54,291 nucleotides of DNA from the NCBI RefSeq assembly GCF_006861795.1, contig NZ_VDGH01000017.1, positions 1 to 54,291 of the forward strand. Reading direction: 5' to 3'. Shown piece after piece: positions 8,616 through 19,238 of the stretch. Position numbers and translations under genes: made by a program. The notes beneath the pieces are model-generated. The model worked only from the letters and a program-made list of their open reading frames with translations. It ran no database searches and was not told the DNA's origin. This stretch comes from Psychrobacillus lasiicapitis. Lineage in GTDB: Bacteria > Bacillota > Bacilli > Bacillales_A > Planococcaceae. Positions within the stretch are counted from its first letter, which is position 1; each line of letters opens with the position of its first letter.

Positions 8616-8644
8616 ATCATACCAAGTAATACCATTTTCGTCAA
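8616..8644 (-). promoter_or_regulatory. abrB sigma-A promoter with an overlapping third 0A-like box
   Basis: Minus strand -35 TTGACG (8639-8644), 17-bp spacer, -10 TATGAT (8616-8621). TGACGAA (8637-8643) overlaps the -35 and is a further 0A-box match. Confidence 0.78.
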
Positions 8645-8825
8645 TAATTAAATTAACAAAATACTTGCGTTATATGATAAAAATATGACTATTTAATATA
8701 ATTATAGATAAATATTTGATTAATAAAATAAAAAATAGTTATTATTTTGAAATATTAACTGTTTTATTTAATAAATTACTCAGGTAAGTGTTATTGGATA
8801 AATATGCTTTAGATTTATTAATTAT

Positions 8826-8854
8826 TTGAAACAAATACGCCGTTTAGATAGAAT
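8826..8854 (+). promoter_or_regulatory. metG sigma-A promoter
   Basis: TTGAAA, 17-bp spacer, TAGAAT, 39 nt before the metG start. The leader is short and shows no T-box or S-box. The AT-rich stretch 8645-8825 holds nothing else I can identify. Confidence 0.75.
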
Positions 8855-8863
8855 AGAATATAA

Positions 8864-10846
<1,983 letters not shown>

Positions 10847-10857
10847 TTGGTTAAAAT

Positions 10858-10891
10858 AGACCTGTTGCTGAAAAAGTGACAGGTCTTATTT
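10858..10891 (+). terminator. Likely terminator after metG
   Basis: AGACCTGT (10858-10865) pairs perfectly with ACAGGTCT (10879-10886) around a 13-nt loop. The following T-run is weak (TATTT), so efficiency may be modest. Confidence 0.65.
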
Positions 10892-10921
10892 AACTTCGAA
10901 ATAAGATTAAGTGATAAAGTG

Positions 10922-11215
10922 AAACTTCTATCAGTGGTGGTTTTTCGACGCACAGGACGTGCTAGTGCGGACGTTGCGACATGGATGTCGCGCTTTTAGT
11001 CCGCTTTCCCCACTGATTGTTAGTTGAGGCCCACACGATGTGGGTCACACAGACGTTGCAAACGCTCTTTTATTTTGCGCAGGAGCAACACGATGTTGCG
11101 TACTTTGTCTGCGATCATTGAATCGTGCTTTTACGGGCAGCTGATCTTTCCCCTATCTATTCGCTTTTCTTAAATCTTGAAGTGGGAGTCTCACTGCTCG
11201 TTAATGCGGGATAAA
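10922..11215. repeat. Dyad repeat family 2, copy 1 (long, with inserted hairpins)
   Basis: The outer dyad ATCAGTGGTGG ... CCCCACTGAT and an inner GCGGAC/GTCCGC dyad match the shorter copy at 46309. Relative to that copy it has an insertion at 10976-10991 (GCGAC-ATGGAT-GTCGC) and a larger insertion between TGAGGCCC and GTTAATGCGG (11033-11199). That larger insertion contains two ACGAT-loop hairpins at 11028-11046 and 11085-11099. This element fills most of the 520-bp gap between metG and tatD; no gene is visible there. Confidence 0.72.
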
Positions 11216-11268
11216 ACTTGCTCTTTAAGAAGTATCATGTTTTCTAAGTAAAAGCGATATAAATTATT

Positions 11269-11299
11269 TTGACGAGTTTACCTTAATAAGCTATATAAT
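11269..11299 (+). promoter_or_regulatory. tatD promoter
   Basis: TTGACG at 11269-11274, then TATATA at 17 bp (or TATAAT at 19 bp), about 70 nt before the tatD start. Confidence 0.6.
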
Positions 11300-11366
11300 T
11301 TTAGTTGAATACTATTTGAAAATACTATTATACATAATATTTGTGGTAACAAAGGAGGAAAATGGA

Positions 11367-12146
11367 ATGTTTATAGACACACATGTACACTTGAACGCCG
11401 ATCAATACGATGAAGATTTACAAGAAGTAATTGATCGTGCACTGGAAGCAAACGTAATGAAAATGGTGGTTGTTGGTTTTGATCGTAAAACAATCGAACG
11501 AGCAATGAAGCTGGCGGACCAATATACATTTATCTATGCGGTAATTGGTTGGCATCCGGTTGATGCAATCGATTGCACAGACGAGGATCTACAATGGATA
11601 GAAGAGCTTGCTGCGCATGAAAAAGTAGTAGGAATCGGTGAAACAGGATTGGATTATTATTGGGATAAATCACCAAAAGAAATCCAACAAACATTATTCC
11701 GAAAACAAATTCGTTTAGCTCAAAAAGTAAATTTACCGATTATCATTCATAATCGAGATGCAACGGAAGACGTTGTACGTATTTTAAAAGAAGAAGATGC
11801 TTATTTAACTGGTGGAATTATGCATTGTTTTGGAGGAAGTGTCGAAACAGCGAGACAATGTATCGACATGAATTTCAAAATTTCACTGGGAGGTCCAGTA
11901 ACTTTTAAAAATGCTAAAAAGCCTAAGGAAGTAGCTACGGAAATTCCTTTAGAACATTTATTGATTGAAACGGATGCTCCTTATTTGGCACCCCACCCTC
12001 ATCGGGGAAAAAGAAATGAGCCTGCACTTGTAACTTTAGTTGCGGAAGAAATCGCAAGGTTAAAAGGGCTTCCAATTGAACAAGTGGCGGAAGCAACAAC
12101 GAATAATGCAGAACAATTTTTCCGCATTTCGGATGAAATTAGGTAA
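11367..12146 (+). CDS. tatD: TatD-family metal-dependent hydrolase (YabD)
   Basis: This 259-aa TIM-barrel hydrolase has the metal ligands of the family: DTHVHLN at the N-terminus, a GETGLDYY glutamate, HNRDA, HCFGG and ETDAPYL. E. coli TatD has 3'-5' exonuclease activity; the function in Bacillus is less clear. I chose the ATG at 11367, 8 nt after AAAGGAGG, giving the standard MFIDTHVHLN start. An in-frame upstream ATG (11316) would add 17 residues unlike the family and lies before the ribosome site. Confidence 0.95.
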   Translation: MFIDTHVHLNADQYDEDLQEVIDRALEANVMKMVVVGFDRKTIERAMKLADQYTFIYAVIGWHPVDAIDCTDEDLQWIEELAAHEKVVGIGETGLDYYWDKSPKEIQQTLFRKQIRLAQKVNLPIIIHNRDATEDVVRILKEEDAYLTGGIMHCFGGSVETARQCIDMNFKISLGGPVTFKNAKKPKEVATEIPLEHLLIETDAPYLAPHPHRGKRNEPALVTLVAEEIARLKGLPIEQVAEATTNNAEQFFRISDEIR

Positions 12147-12212
12147 ACATTAACACAACTTTACCACAGTGGGGATTCGTCATATTTGAATAGTGCAAAA
12201 AAATATAAAAAG

Positions 12213-12241
12213 TTGACAAGATGACGAGTACTCTATATAAT
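12213..12241 (+). promoter_or_regulatory. Consensus sigma-A promoter of yabE
   Basis: TTGACA, 17-bp spacer, TATAAT: both boxes are exact consensus. Expected to be one of the strongest vegetative promoters in the window. Confidence 0.88.
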
Positions 12242-12269
12242 CACTCGAGTGAACAAGGAGGCGTTTTTC

Positions 12270-13472
12270 ATGTCAAATAATTCCATGAAAAACCTGTTCT
12301 TTCATTCATTGAGGAGCAAGCAAACACTAGTAACTATTGCATCTTTACTATTGTTTCTTGCAGTGGTTTCTTTCGTATTATTCGAAGGAACAAAGAAAAC
12401 TGTTGCTTTAACAGTCAACGGTGAACAACAAGAGATTTTAACACATGCAAATACAGTCGAAGAACTACTAAAACAACATAACATAGTAGTTGCAAACGAA
12501 GACTTTTTAAAACCCTCATTGAACACTTCAATCAAAAATAATATAGCGATTGAGTGGGAGCAGGCTAGACAAATAGAAATCACAGTAGACGGTGAAATTC
12601 AAACAATCAACACTACTGAACATTTAGTTTCAGAAATACTCGCAAAAGCAGATGTTCCAATAAATGAACATGATGCTATAACACCTGCTGCGGATGCAGA
12701 GGTTGGACCGAATAACAAAATTGCAGTTGAAAAAGCGTTTGAAGTCACGCTTTTAGATGGTAATGAAGAGAAGAAGGTATGGTCCACTTCGACTACGGTC
12801 GCTGACTTTTTAAAACAACATAGCATTCAATTGAATGAATTCGACCGAGTAGAACGGCAAATGGATGAGAAGGTCATCCCAGATTCCGTTATAAAAGTGG
12901 TGCGAGTAGAAAAGGTCACCGATGTAGTTGAGGAAGCTACAAACTTTGCAGTAGAAACGAAAAAAGATGACTCGCTATTAAAAGGGAAAGAAAAAGTAGT
13001 GCAAGCAGGCGAAAAAGGAACTGTTTCACGTACATATGATGTGATAAAAGAAAACGGGATAGAAGTATCTCGTAATGTTATCAGTGAAAAAGTAACTAAA
13101 GAGCCTACGAAAAAAGTAGTTGCAGTTGGAACAAAAGTAGTGACTGCTAGTGTATCTCGCGGGGCTTCGGATACTAGTGACGGCAAAGAGTTCTATGTAA
13201 CAGCGACCGCTTATACCGCTTATTGCAATGGATGCTCTGGTGTTACTACAACTGGGATTAATCTAAAATCTAATCCAGATGTGAAAGTAGTTGCCGTAGA
13301 TCCTAAAGTAATTCCACTAGGCTCTAAAGTGTGGGTAGAAGGCTATGGCTATGCGGTAGCTGGTGACACTGGTGGTGCCATAAAAGGAAACAAAATTGAC
13401 TTATTTATGCCTTCTAAATCCAAAGCATATAATTTTGGACGTAAGAAGGTACGTGTAAAAGTACTTAATTGA
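12270..13472 (+). CDS. yabE: YabE: G5/3D-domain cell-wall protein with DUF348 repeats
   Basis: A 400-aa exported or membrane-anchored protein. It has a basic N-terminus and one hydrophobic segment (about residues 19-37). Three DUF348 ubiquitin-like repeats follow (starting near ALTVNGEQQ, ITVDGEIQ and VTLLDGNEE), then a G5 domain and a C-terminal 3D domain (FYVTATAYTA ... GNKIDLFMPS) with its three catalytic-type aspartates. Related Rpf/YocH proteins cut peptidoglycan, so a murein-remodelling role in growth or spore outgrowth is likely. Start chosen at the ATG 8 nt after AAGGAGG; the GTG at 12249 precedes the ribosome site. Confidence 0.93.
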   Translation: MSNNSMKNLFFHSLRSKQTLVTIASLLLFLAVVSFVLFEGTKKTVALTVNGEQQEILTHANTVEELLKQHNIVVANEDFLKPSLNTSIKNNIAIEWEQARQIEITVDGEIQTINTTEHLVSEILAKADVPINEHDAITPAADAEVGPNNKIAVEKAFEVTLLDGNEEKKVWSTSTTVADFLKQHSIQLNEFDRVERQMDEKVIPDSVIKVVRVEKVTDVVEEATNFAVETKKDDSLLKGKEKVVQAGEKGTVSRTYDVIKENGIEVSRNVISEKVTKEPTKKVVAVGTKVVTASVSRGASDTSDGKEFYVTATAYTAYCNGCSGVTTTGINLKSNPDVKVVAVDPKVIPLGSKVWVEGYGYAVAGDTGGAIKGNKIDLFMPSKSKAYNFGRKKVRVKVLN

Positions 13473-13480
13473 TGTTATAT

Positions 13481-13514
13481 AGCTTCCCTTTCGTTGTTAG
13501 GGGGAGCTTTTTTG
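13481..13514 (+). terminator. Terminator after yabE
   Basis: AGCTTCCCT pairs with AGGGGGAGCT (one bulge) and is followed by TTTTTT. Confidence 0.87.
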
Positions 13515-13556
13515 CGTTATGATAAGGAGTAATAAAGTAGAAATGAGGAAGTACCT

Positions 13557-14117
13557 TTGCGAATAAAAGAAGTAATTGTTGTAGAAGGTAAGGATGATAC
13601 AACTGCTGTTAAACGCGCTGTCGATGCAGATACGATAGAAACGAACGGATCTGCTATTTCTAAAGAGACGCTGATGAAAATACAGCATGCGCAGGATAAA
13701 AGAGGGGTGATTGTTTTTACAGATCCGGATTACCCTGGAAGAAGGATTCGTGCAATTATCGAAGAGCATGTCCCTAATGTGAAGCATGCATTTTTAACGA
13801 AAGAAAAGACCGTTGCCAAAAACGGAAAGGGACTTGGAATCGAACATGCAAAAGATGAAGATATCCGACTTGCTCTTGCAAGTGTTTATACACCTAAGAC
13901 CGATACGGATGTAACAGAGGATATTCCTTTAAATATGCTGGTAGAAGGAAAGTTGATTGGCTTTCCAAACTCCAAAGAACGAAGAACAAGACTCGGAGAG
14001 CGATTGAAAATAGGGTATACAAATGGGAAACAATTACAAAAGCGACTTTCCATTTTTCAAATTAGCAAAGAGCAGCTAGCAGAAGCAATTTTACAGCTGG
14101 ATATGGAGGAAAAATAA
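13557..14117 (+). CDS. rnmV: Ribonuclease M5
   Basis: This 186-aa TOPRIM nuclease makes the final cuts of 5S rRNA precursor together with protein L18. The TOPRIM glutamate is in VVEGKDDT near residue 9 and the DxD motif in FTDPDYPG near 55. The length is typical. The start is TTG after GAGGAAG; the family start (RIKEVIVVEGKDD) fits. The gene is 3 nt upstream of ksgA, pairing two rRNA-processing functions in one operon. Confidence 0.95.
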   Translation: MRIKEVIVVEGKDDTTAVKRAVDADTIETNGSAISKETLMKIQHAQDKRGVIVFTDPDYPGRRIRAIIEEHVPNVKHAFLTKEKTVAKNGKGLGIEHAKDEDIRLALASVYTPKTDTDVTEDIPLNMLVEGKLIGFPNSKERRTRLGERLKIGYTNGKQLQKRLSIFQISKEQLAEAILQLDMEEK

Positions 14118-14999
<882 letters not shown>

Positions 15000-15063
15000 T
15001 CCTACTTGTTACAATATTAGTAATGTTTATAAACAAAAGTATTCGTAGAATGAAATAAAAACG

Positions 15064-15129
15064 TTGACAAAGAGTGCCTCTGGTTGTTAAAATATTTTGT
15101 TTGACAAAAAAATAAATACATGATATAGT
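15064..15129 (+). promoter_or_regulatory. Two tandem sigma-A promoters of veg
   Basis: P1 is TTGACA (15064-15069), 17 bp, TTAAAA. P2 is TTGACA (15101-15106), 17 bp, TATAGT. Both -35 boxes are exact consensus. veg is among the most strongly transcribed vegetative genes in B. subtilis, which fits. Confidence 0.82.
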
Positions 15130-15153
15130 AATATTCAGTGAGGTGTAAGCGGA

Positions 15154-15417
15154 ATGCCAAAAACTTTAGCTGATATTAAGAAGTCATTAGATCATCATTT
15201 AGGCAAGCGTTTGCAATTAAAAGCAAACGGGGGACGTAAGAAAACAATCGAACGAGCTGGTGTATTAAGAGAAACTTATCACGCCGTATTCGTTATCGAC
15301 TTGGATCAAGATGAAAATTCTTTTGAACGTGTATCTTATAGTTATGCAGACATTTTGACAGAAGCAGTAGAAATCACTATTTTTGATGAAGCAAATAATT
15401 TAATCGTTTTAAAATGA
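15154..15417 (+). CDS. veg: Veg protein
   Basis: This 87-aa beta-rich protein matches Veg, conserved in Firmicutes, including [19 protein letters not shown] and the Sm-like fold with [12 protein letters not shown]. In B. subtilis Veg stimulates biofilm matrix genes by acting against SinR, though its direct target is unclear. The length is typical (86 aa in B. subtilis). GAGGTG precedes the ATG. Monocistronic, with its own promoters and terminator. Confidence 0.95.
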   Translation: MPKTLADIKKSLDHHLGKRLQLKANGGRKKTIERAGVLRETYHAVFVIDLDQDENSFERVSYSYADILTEAVEITIFDEANNLIVLK

Positions 15418-15445
15418 GTATCTAGAACTTTTATATTTTATATTA

Positions 15446-15490
15446 GAAAAAGCTCTTTCTCTGTTCATTCGAATGGAAAAAGAGTTTTTT
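15446..15490 (+). terminator. Terminator after veg
   Basis: CTCTTTCTC pairs with GAAAAAGAG around a 14-nt loop, followed by TTTTTT. Confidence 0.8.
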
Positions 15491-15545
15491 CTGTTTTACG
15501 GGACATACTAGAAAGGCTAGTTGTTAATAAAGGAGGATTCACCAC

Positions 15546-15719
15546 ATGGCGAGAAAAGGTATTATGTCTAATGAATTAAAAGAAGAGATAGCAAAAGATC
15601 TTGGATTTTATGACGTAGTCAAAACCGAGGGCTGGGGTGGAATAAAATCACGTGATGCAGGTAATATGGTGAAAAGAGCAATTGAAATGGCTGAACAACA
15701 AATGAAATCACCAAAGTAA
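15546..15719 (+). CDS. sspF: Small acid-soluble spore protein, alpha/beta-type-like (SspF)
   Basis: This 57-aa protein starts [20 protein letters not shown] and contains [19 protein letters not shown]. It resembles alpha/beta SASPs in the ELK.EIA.ELG and G..KSRDAG..VK.AIE motifs, but lacks the glutamine-rich tail of major SASPs, as expected for SspF. Such proteins coat DNA in the forespore. AGGAGG precedes the ATG by 9 nt. It sits between veg and ispE as in B. subtilis. A clear sigma-G promoter was not identified upstream. Confidence 0.93.
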   Translation: MARKGIMSNELKEEIAKDLGFYDVVKTEGWGGIKSRDAGNMVKRAIEMAEQQMKSPK

Positions 15720-15752
15720 GCGAGATTCTCAAAAACAGAGCAACTAGCACTA

Positions 15753-15786
15753 GAAAGGGCAGAGATATCTGCCTTTTCTTTTTTTA
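15753..15786 (+). terminator. Terminator after sspF
   Basis: AAAGGGCAGA pairs with TCTGCCTTTT, followed by a T-rich tract. Confidence 0.85.
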
Positions 15787-15865
15787 GGTCGACACAATTT
15801 GGCGTACTTAGGATACTTTACGAAGCAGTCAGACAGTCATTGTGACCATAGAGTGTATCGTGCTA

Positions 15866-15906
15866 ACATAGGCGCTTCCGCTTTTCTTATGTACTATGGT
15901 AAAATA
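15866..15906. repeat. Short dispersed repeat upstream of ispE
   Basis: ACATAGGCGCTTCCGCTTTTC plus TTATG and a TAAAATA tail match the pth-upstream copy at 22398. It lies 35 nt before the ispE start, and its tail could act as a -10. Confidence 0.6.
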
Positions 15907-15940
15907 GGGAACAATATATGTTGGAAAAGGAGCAGATGGG

Positions 15941-16807
15941 ATGTACTATGTAAAAGCACCTGCCAAAATAAACCTAACCCTTGATGTACTACATAAACGT
16001 CCAGACGGGTATCATGAAGTTGAAATGATAATGACGACAGTTGATTTAGCAGACCGTATTGGATTGGAAGTAAGAGAAGATGGAGCTATACATATACTAT
16101 CGGTCGATCGTTTTGTTCCAAATGATCATCGCAATTTAGCATATCAGGCTGCGAAGATATTAAAAGAAATGTACAATGTGAAGCTTGGCGTCTCGATAAA
16201 AATCGAAAAGAACATTCCTGTTGCAGCTGGACTAGCTGGTGGAAGTAGTGATGCAGCTGCCACTTTAAGAGGATTAAATACGATATGGAATTTAGGACTT
16301 ACATTGGACGAGCTTGCTCAGGTAGCTACTAAAATCGGTTCAGATGTTGCCTTCTGTGTTTACGGTGGAACGGCACTTGCAACTGGAAGAGGCGAAAAAA
16401 TTCAAAAACTGCCATCTCCTGCAAATTGCTGGGTCATTCTAGCTAAGCCAACACTTGGAGTTTCAACTGCAGATATTTATGGGAATTTAAAAATAAATGA
16501 CATAACACATCCAAATACAGAACAAATGATTCAAGCGATCAAGAAAAAGGATTTTGAATTGATGTGTGCATCGGTAGGGAATGTATTAGAAGATGTCACA
16601 TTAAAACTATATCCGGAAGTAGCAGTATTAAAAGAGCAGATGCAAAAATTTGGGGCAGATGCCGTATTGATGAGTGGTAGTGGTCCAACTGTATTCGGGC
16701 TAGTAAATCAGGAATCGAGAGTACAAAGAGTATATAACGGACTTCGTGGTTTTTGTGATGAAGTATACGCTGTTCGATTAATCGGAGACAGAGACACACT
16801 TGCTTAA
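15941..16807 (+). CDS. ispE: 4-diphosphocytidyl-2-C-methyl-D-erythritol kinase
   Basis: This 288-aa GHMP kinase carries out the ATP-dependent fourth step of the MEP isoprenoid pathway. It shows the substrate [12 protein letters not shown] start, the glycine-rich ATP loop [15 protein letters not shown] near residues 88-102, and motif [12 protein letters not shown] near 244. Full family length. AAAAGGAG lies 8 nt before the ATG. Its presence implies the MEP rather than mevalonate route for at least part of isoprenoid synthesis. Confidence 0.96.
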   Translation: MYYVKAPAKINLTLDVLHKRPDGYHEVEMIMTTVDLADRIGLEVREDGAIHILSVDRFVPNDHRNLAYQAAKILKEMYNVKLGVSIKIEKNIPVAAGLAGGSSDAAATLRGLNTIWNLGLTLDELAQVATKIGSDVAFCVYGGTALATGRGEKIQKLPSPANCWVILAKPTLGVSTADIYGNLKINDITHPNTEQMIQAIKKKDFELMCASVGNVLEDVTLKLYPEVAVLKEQMQKFGADAVLMSGSGPTVFGLVNQESRVQRVYNGLRGFCDEVYAVRLIGDRDTLA

Positions 16808-16850
16808 ATACGGATGTTTGTGTTAAGTTTTTTATAAAATATTCGTATTT
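16806..16850 (+). promoter_or_regulatory. Candidate PurR operator (PurBox pair) before purR
   Basis: AAATACG (16806) and CGTATTT (16844-16850) form an inverted pair. The second, read on the minus strand as AAATACGAATATT, fits 11 of 13 positions of the PurBox consensus AWWWCCGAACWWT as I remember it. B. subtilis purR is autoregulated. The spacing (19 bp between boxes) is a little wider than usual. Confidence 0.35.
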
Positions 16851-16862
16851 GGAGGTGATTGG

Positions 16863-17714
16863 ATGAAGTGGAAAAGAAGTGAACGATTAGTAGACATGAC
16901 GCAATTCTTAATGGAACATCCTCATAAATTAATCCCTTTGACATTTTTTGCTTCTTTATATGAATCAGCTAAATCTTCTATCAGTGAAGATTTAACGATT
17001 GTAAAAGAAACATTTGAAGAAAGAGGTAGCGGTTTACTTGTAACTGTACCTGGAGCAGCAGGTGGTGTAAAGTTTATCCCGACGATGACGGATGCAGATG
17101 TAAAAGTTGTTGCAGAAGAGCTGATGGAACAACTTTCTAAAGCAGAACGCTTGTTACCGGGTGGCTACTTGTACATGACCGATTTGTTAGGAAGCCCAGC
17201 TCTAATGAATAAAGTAGGGAAAGTGTTTGCTTCTGCCTTTGCTGATGAAAAAATAGATGCGATTATGACGGTTGCTACAAAAGGAATTCCTATTGCGCAC
17301 GCCATAGCCAGACATTTAAATGTACCAGTAGTTGTTGTGCGAAGAGACAGCAAAGTAACGGAAGGTCCAACGGTTAGTATTAATTATGTTTCTGGATCAG
17401 CCAGACGTATTCAAACGATGGTTCTTTCTAAAAGAAGTATGGAAAAAGGACAACGTGTGTTAATCACAGATGACTTTATGAAGGTCGGTGGAACGATTAA
17501 CGGGATGAAAAGCTTGCTAGAGGAATTCAATTGTGAGCTTGCAGGCATTGCTGTATTGGTAGAAGCCGAGCATGAAGGCGAGCAGTTAGTAGAAGATTAT
17601 TTATCTCTAGTAAAACTACACGAAGTAAATGAAAAAAGTGGTACAATTGCTTTAACAGAAGGAAACTATTTTGTGAAGGGTGGAAGTTTAGATGAAAGCA
17701 GTATCAACAACTAA
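16863..17714 (+). CDS. purR: Purine operon repressor PurR
   Basis: This 283-aa repressor has an N-terminal winged-helix domain (about residues 1-74) and a type I phosphoribosyltransferase fold that binds PRPP ([16 protein letters not shown] near residue 202) but is not catalytic. High PRPP, meaning purine shortage, releases it from PurBoxes of pur genes. GGAGGTGATT precedes the ATG. The 3' end overlaps ridA by 23 nt, as in other Bacillales. Confidence 0.96.
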   Translation: MKWKRSERLVDMTQFLMEHPHKLIPLTFFASLYESAKSSISEDLTIVKETFEERGSGLLVTVPGAAGGVKFIPTMTDADVKVVAEELMEQLSKAERLLPGGYLYMTDLLGSPALMNKVGKVFASAFADEKIDAIMTVATKGIPIAHAIARHLNVPVVVVRRDSKVTEGPTVSINYVSGSARRIQTMVLSKRSMEKGQRVLITDDFMKVGGTINGMKSLLEEFNCELAGIAVLVEAEHEGEQLVEDYLSLVKLHEVNEKSGTIALTEGNYFVKGGSLDESSINN

Positions 17715-18063
17715 TGCACCAGCAGCAATCGGGCCTTACGTACAAGGAGTTATCGTAAATGGAATGTTTTATAGCTCTGGCCAAATCCCATTAACACCAA
17801 CAGGAGAAGTCGTAGAAGGTTCTATAACTGAACAAACGGCACAAGTATTTGCAAACTTAGAAGCAGTCTTAACAGAAGCAGGCTCTTCCTTATCCAAAGT
17901 TGTTAAAACATTGGTGTTTTTAAAAGATATGAATGATTTTGCAGAATTCAACGATGCCTATGAAAAACATTTTGCAGGTCATAAACCAGCTCGTTCCGCT
18001 GTAGAAGTAGCAAGATTACCAAAAGACGTAAAAGTGGAAATTGAAGTGATTGCAATAGTTTAA
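17692..18063 (+). CDS. ridA: RidA family 2-iminobutanoate/2-iminopropanoate deaminase (YabJ)
   Basis: This 123-aa trimeric enzyme clears reactive enamine/imine intermediates from PLP enzymes. Motifs present: [11 protein letters not shown] near the N-terminus, [11 protein letters not shown], the catalytic arginine in [15 protein letters not shown], and a C-terminal [10 protein letters not shown]. In B. subtilis yabJ is needed for full PurR repression, consistent with the overlap with purR. GGGTGG precedes the ATG inside the purR end. Confidence 0.95.
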   Translation: MKAVSTTNAPAAIGPYVQGVIVNGMFYSSGQIPLTPTGEVVEGSITEQTAQVFANLEAVLTEAGSSLSKVVKTLVFLKDMNDFAEFNDAYEKHFAGHKPARSAVEVARLPKDVKVEIEVIAIV

Positions 18064-18066
18064 ACA

Positions 18067-18102
18067 TAAAGTATGTTTTCTTCGGAGAACATACTTTTTT
18101 TT
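18067..18102 (+). terminator. Terminator of purR-ridA
   Basis: AAAGTATGTT pairs with AACATACTTT around TTCTTCGGAG (a UUCG-type tip), followed by a long T-run. Confidence 0.93.
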
Positions 18103-18113
18103 ATATAAGAAGC

Positions 18114-18538
18114 AAGGGAAACTATGAGGTAAAGAGAAACGGCAAAGGCAATTGATTTCCGCTCCAGGCGGACGCTTACCGAGGGGCGGGCGGTGAGCCT
18201 CCTCGTCGCACGCTCCTGCGGGGTCTCACCTGTCCCGCTGATCCCGCAGGTGTCGCCGCCTTGCGCTTCAATCAATAGAACTTGCTGACTAATCAAAGGT
18301 TTTCATCCATAGAAAATGCAATATAGTACTAAATTTAGTGTCTCATTATGGAGTAATTAGCAGACTCTACTGGATTGTAGCGAAAGGGTGGCGACTCCAG
18401 CCGGAATAGCTTGAGCTGAAGACCCTGGACTGAGCGTAGCGAAGGAAGCGGCTGAAGCCAAGCCGGCGGAAAGCGCCCGCCCTGCAGCGGAAATCCTGAG
18501 GACACTTTCATTCAACTCACTACCGCACAGTTTCCCTA
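18114..18538. mobile_element. TIR-bounded two-armed repeat element, copy B
   Basis: 425 bp. The right TIR TACCGCACAGTTTCCCTA (18521-18538) faces a degenerate left TIR AAGGGAAACTATGAGGTA (18114-18131). The left arm covers about 18154-18273 and the right arm 18372-18496, with an approximately 98-bp unrelated AT-rich spacer. This copy lacks the ACGAT hairpins of copy A, so it is a good uninterrupted reference. The segment just inside its left TIR (AAAGAGAAACGGCAAAGGC) is shared with copy D but not with A and C. It fills most of the 617 bp between ridA and spoVG; no gene is supported there. Confidence 0.8.
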
Positions 18539-18607
18539 AACTGTGAATCTATCCTAAAGTAAAATGTTTTTTATTTTATAATATTAAAAATATTCTTATA
18601 TAAAAGA

Positions 18608-18632
18608 AGGAAAAATGAAATTCTTGTGGAAT
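18608..18632 (+). promoter_or_regulatory. Sigma-H-type promoter of spoVG
   Basis: AGGA at 18608 and GGAAT at 18628 are separated by 16 bp, the same boxes and spacing I recall for the B. subtilis spoVG sigma-H promoter. It lies 49 nt before the spoVG start. Confidence 0.82.
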
Positions 18633-18680
18633 AGTAATGGATAGAAAGAGATGCAACTATGAAAAAGGGGTGGTGATTAA

Positions 18681-18971
18681 ATGGAAGTAACTGACGTGAG
18701 GTTACGCAAAGTACTAACAGATGGTCGTATGCGTGCTATCGCTTCCATTACACTGGACAACGAATTTGTTGTGCATGATATTCGAGTGATAGATGGAAAT
18801 GCTGGGTTATTTGTTGCAATGCCTAGTAAAAGAACTCCAGAAGGTGAATTTAGGGATATTGCCCATCCAATAAATCCTGGAACGAGAAACAAAATTCAAG
18901 AAGCTGTATTGTATGCGTATCATTTAAGTAGTGATGCGGAAGAACAGAAACTCACAGAGGCCAGCGTATAA
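18681..18971 (+). CDS. spoVG: SpoVG RNA/DNA-binding regulator
   Basis: This 96-aa protein matches SpoVG over its whole length: [11 protein letters not shown], the [20 protein letters not shown] segment, and the [17 protein letters not shown] signature, then a basic C-terminal helix. It is a site-specific nucleic-acid-binding regulator needed for proper septation in sporulation and for virulence genes in relatives. GGGGTGG precedes the ATG. Monocistronic with a sigma-H promoter and a terminator at 19082. Confidence 0.97.
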   Translation: MEVTDVRLRKVLTDGRMRAIASITLDNEFVVHDIRVIDGNAGLFVAMPSKRTPEGEFRDIAHPINPGTRNKIQEAVLYAYHLSSDAEEQKLTEASV

Positions 18972-18982
18972 TATATAAAAAG

Positions 18983-19014
18983 TGAAAGCGCCTATGTTTA
19001 ATCACAACAGCTTT
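18983..19014. repeat. Reverse fragment of the short dispersed repeat after spoVG
   Basis: GAAAGCGCCTATGTT is the reverse complement of the AACATAGGCGCTTTC/C core found upstream of ispE. GCTTTTCTCC follows close by. Confidence 0.5.
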
Positions 19015-19081
19015 TCTCCTAAGATATCATTCTTCTGTGGTGAGATTCGTAAAAATTTAGAACAATTAAAAAATGCGCAAC

Positions 19082-19113
19082 AAAACCATTTCTATTCCAG
19101 AGATGGTTTTTTT
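19082..19113 (+). terminator. Terminator after spoVG
   Basis: AAAACCATTTCT pairs with AGAGATGGTTTT (one mismatch), ending in a T-run. Confidence 0.85.
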
Positions 19114-19171
19114 GTGCAATAAATTTATCTATAATACTTGCTTTGTCATGTATTTGTCAAGAGATATTTCC

Positions 19172-19200
19172 TTGAAAAATCGGTTCATTTCCGCTATAGT
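19172..19200 (+). promoter_or_regulatory. glmU-prs promoter
   Basis: TTGAAA, 17-bp spacer, TATAGT, 38 nt before the glmU start. Confidence 0.78.
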
Positions 19201-19238
19201 CAAAAGAGGAAATTAGCCCACTGGAGGGAATTCGGAAT

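Noticed and set aside
8645..8825. AT-rich gap between abrB and metG as a possible origin or small-RNA region
   Set aside because: No repeats, DnaA-box clusters or terminator-ended transcript could be seen; likely plain upstream DNA.
18060..18296. Minus-strand open frame in element B and the one at 42423-42608 in element D
   Set aside because: Repeat-derived, no ribosome site, overlap with a terminator in the first case.
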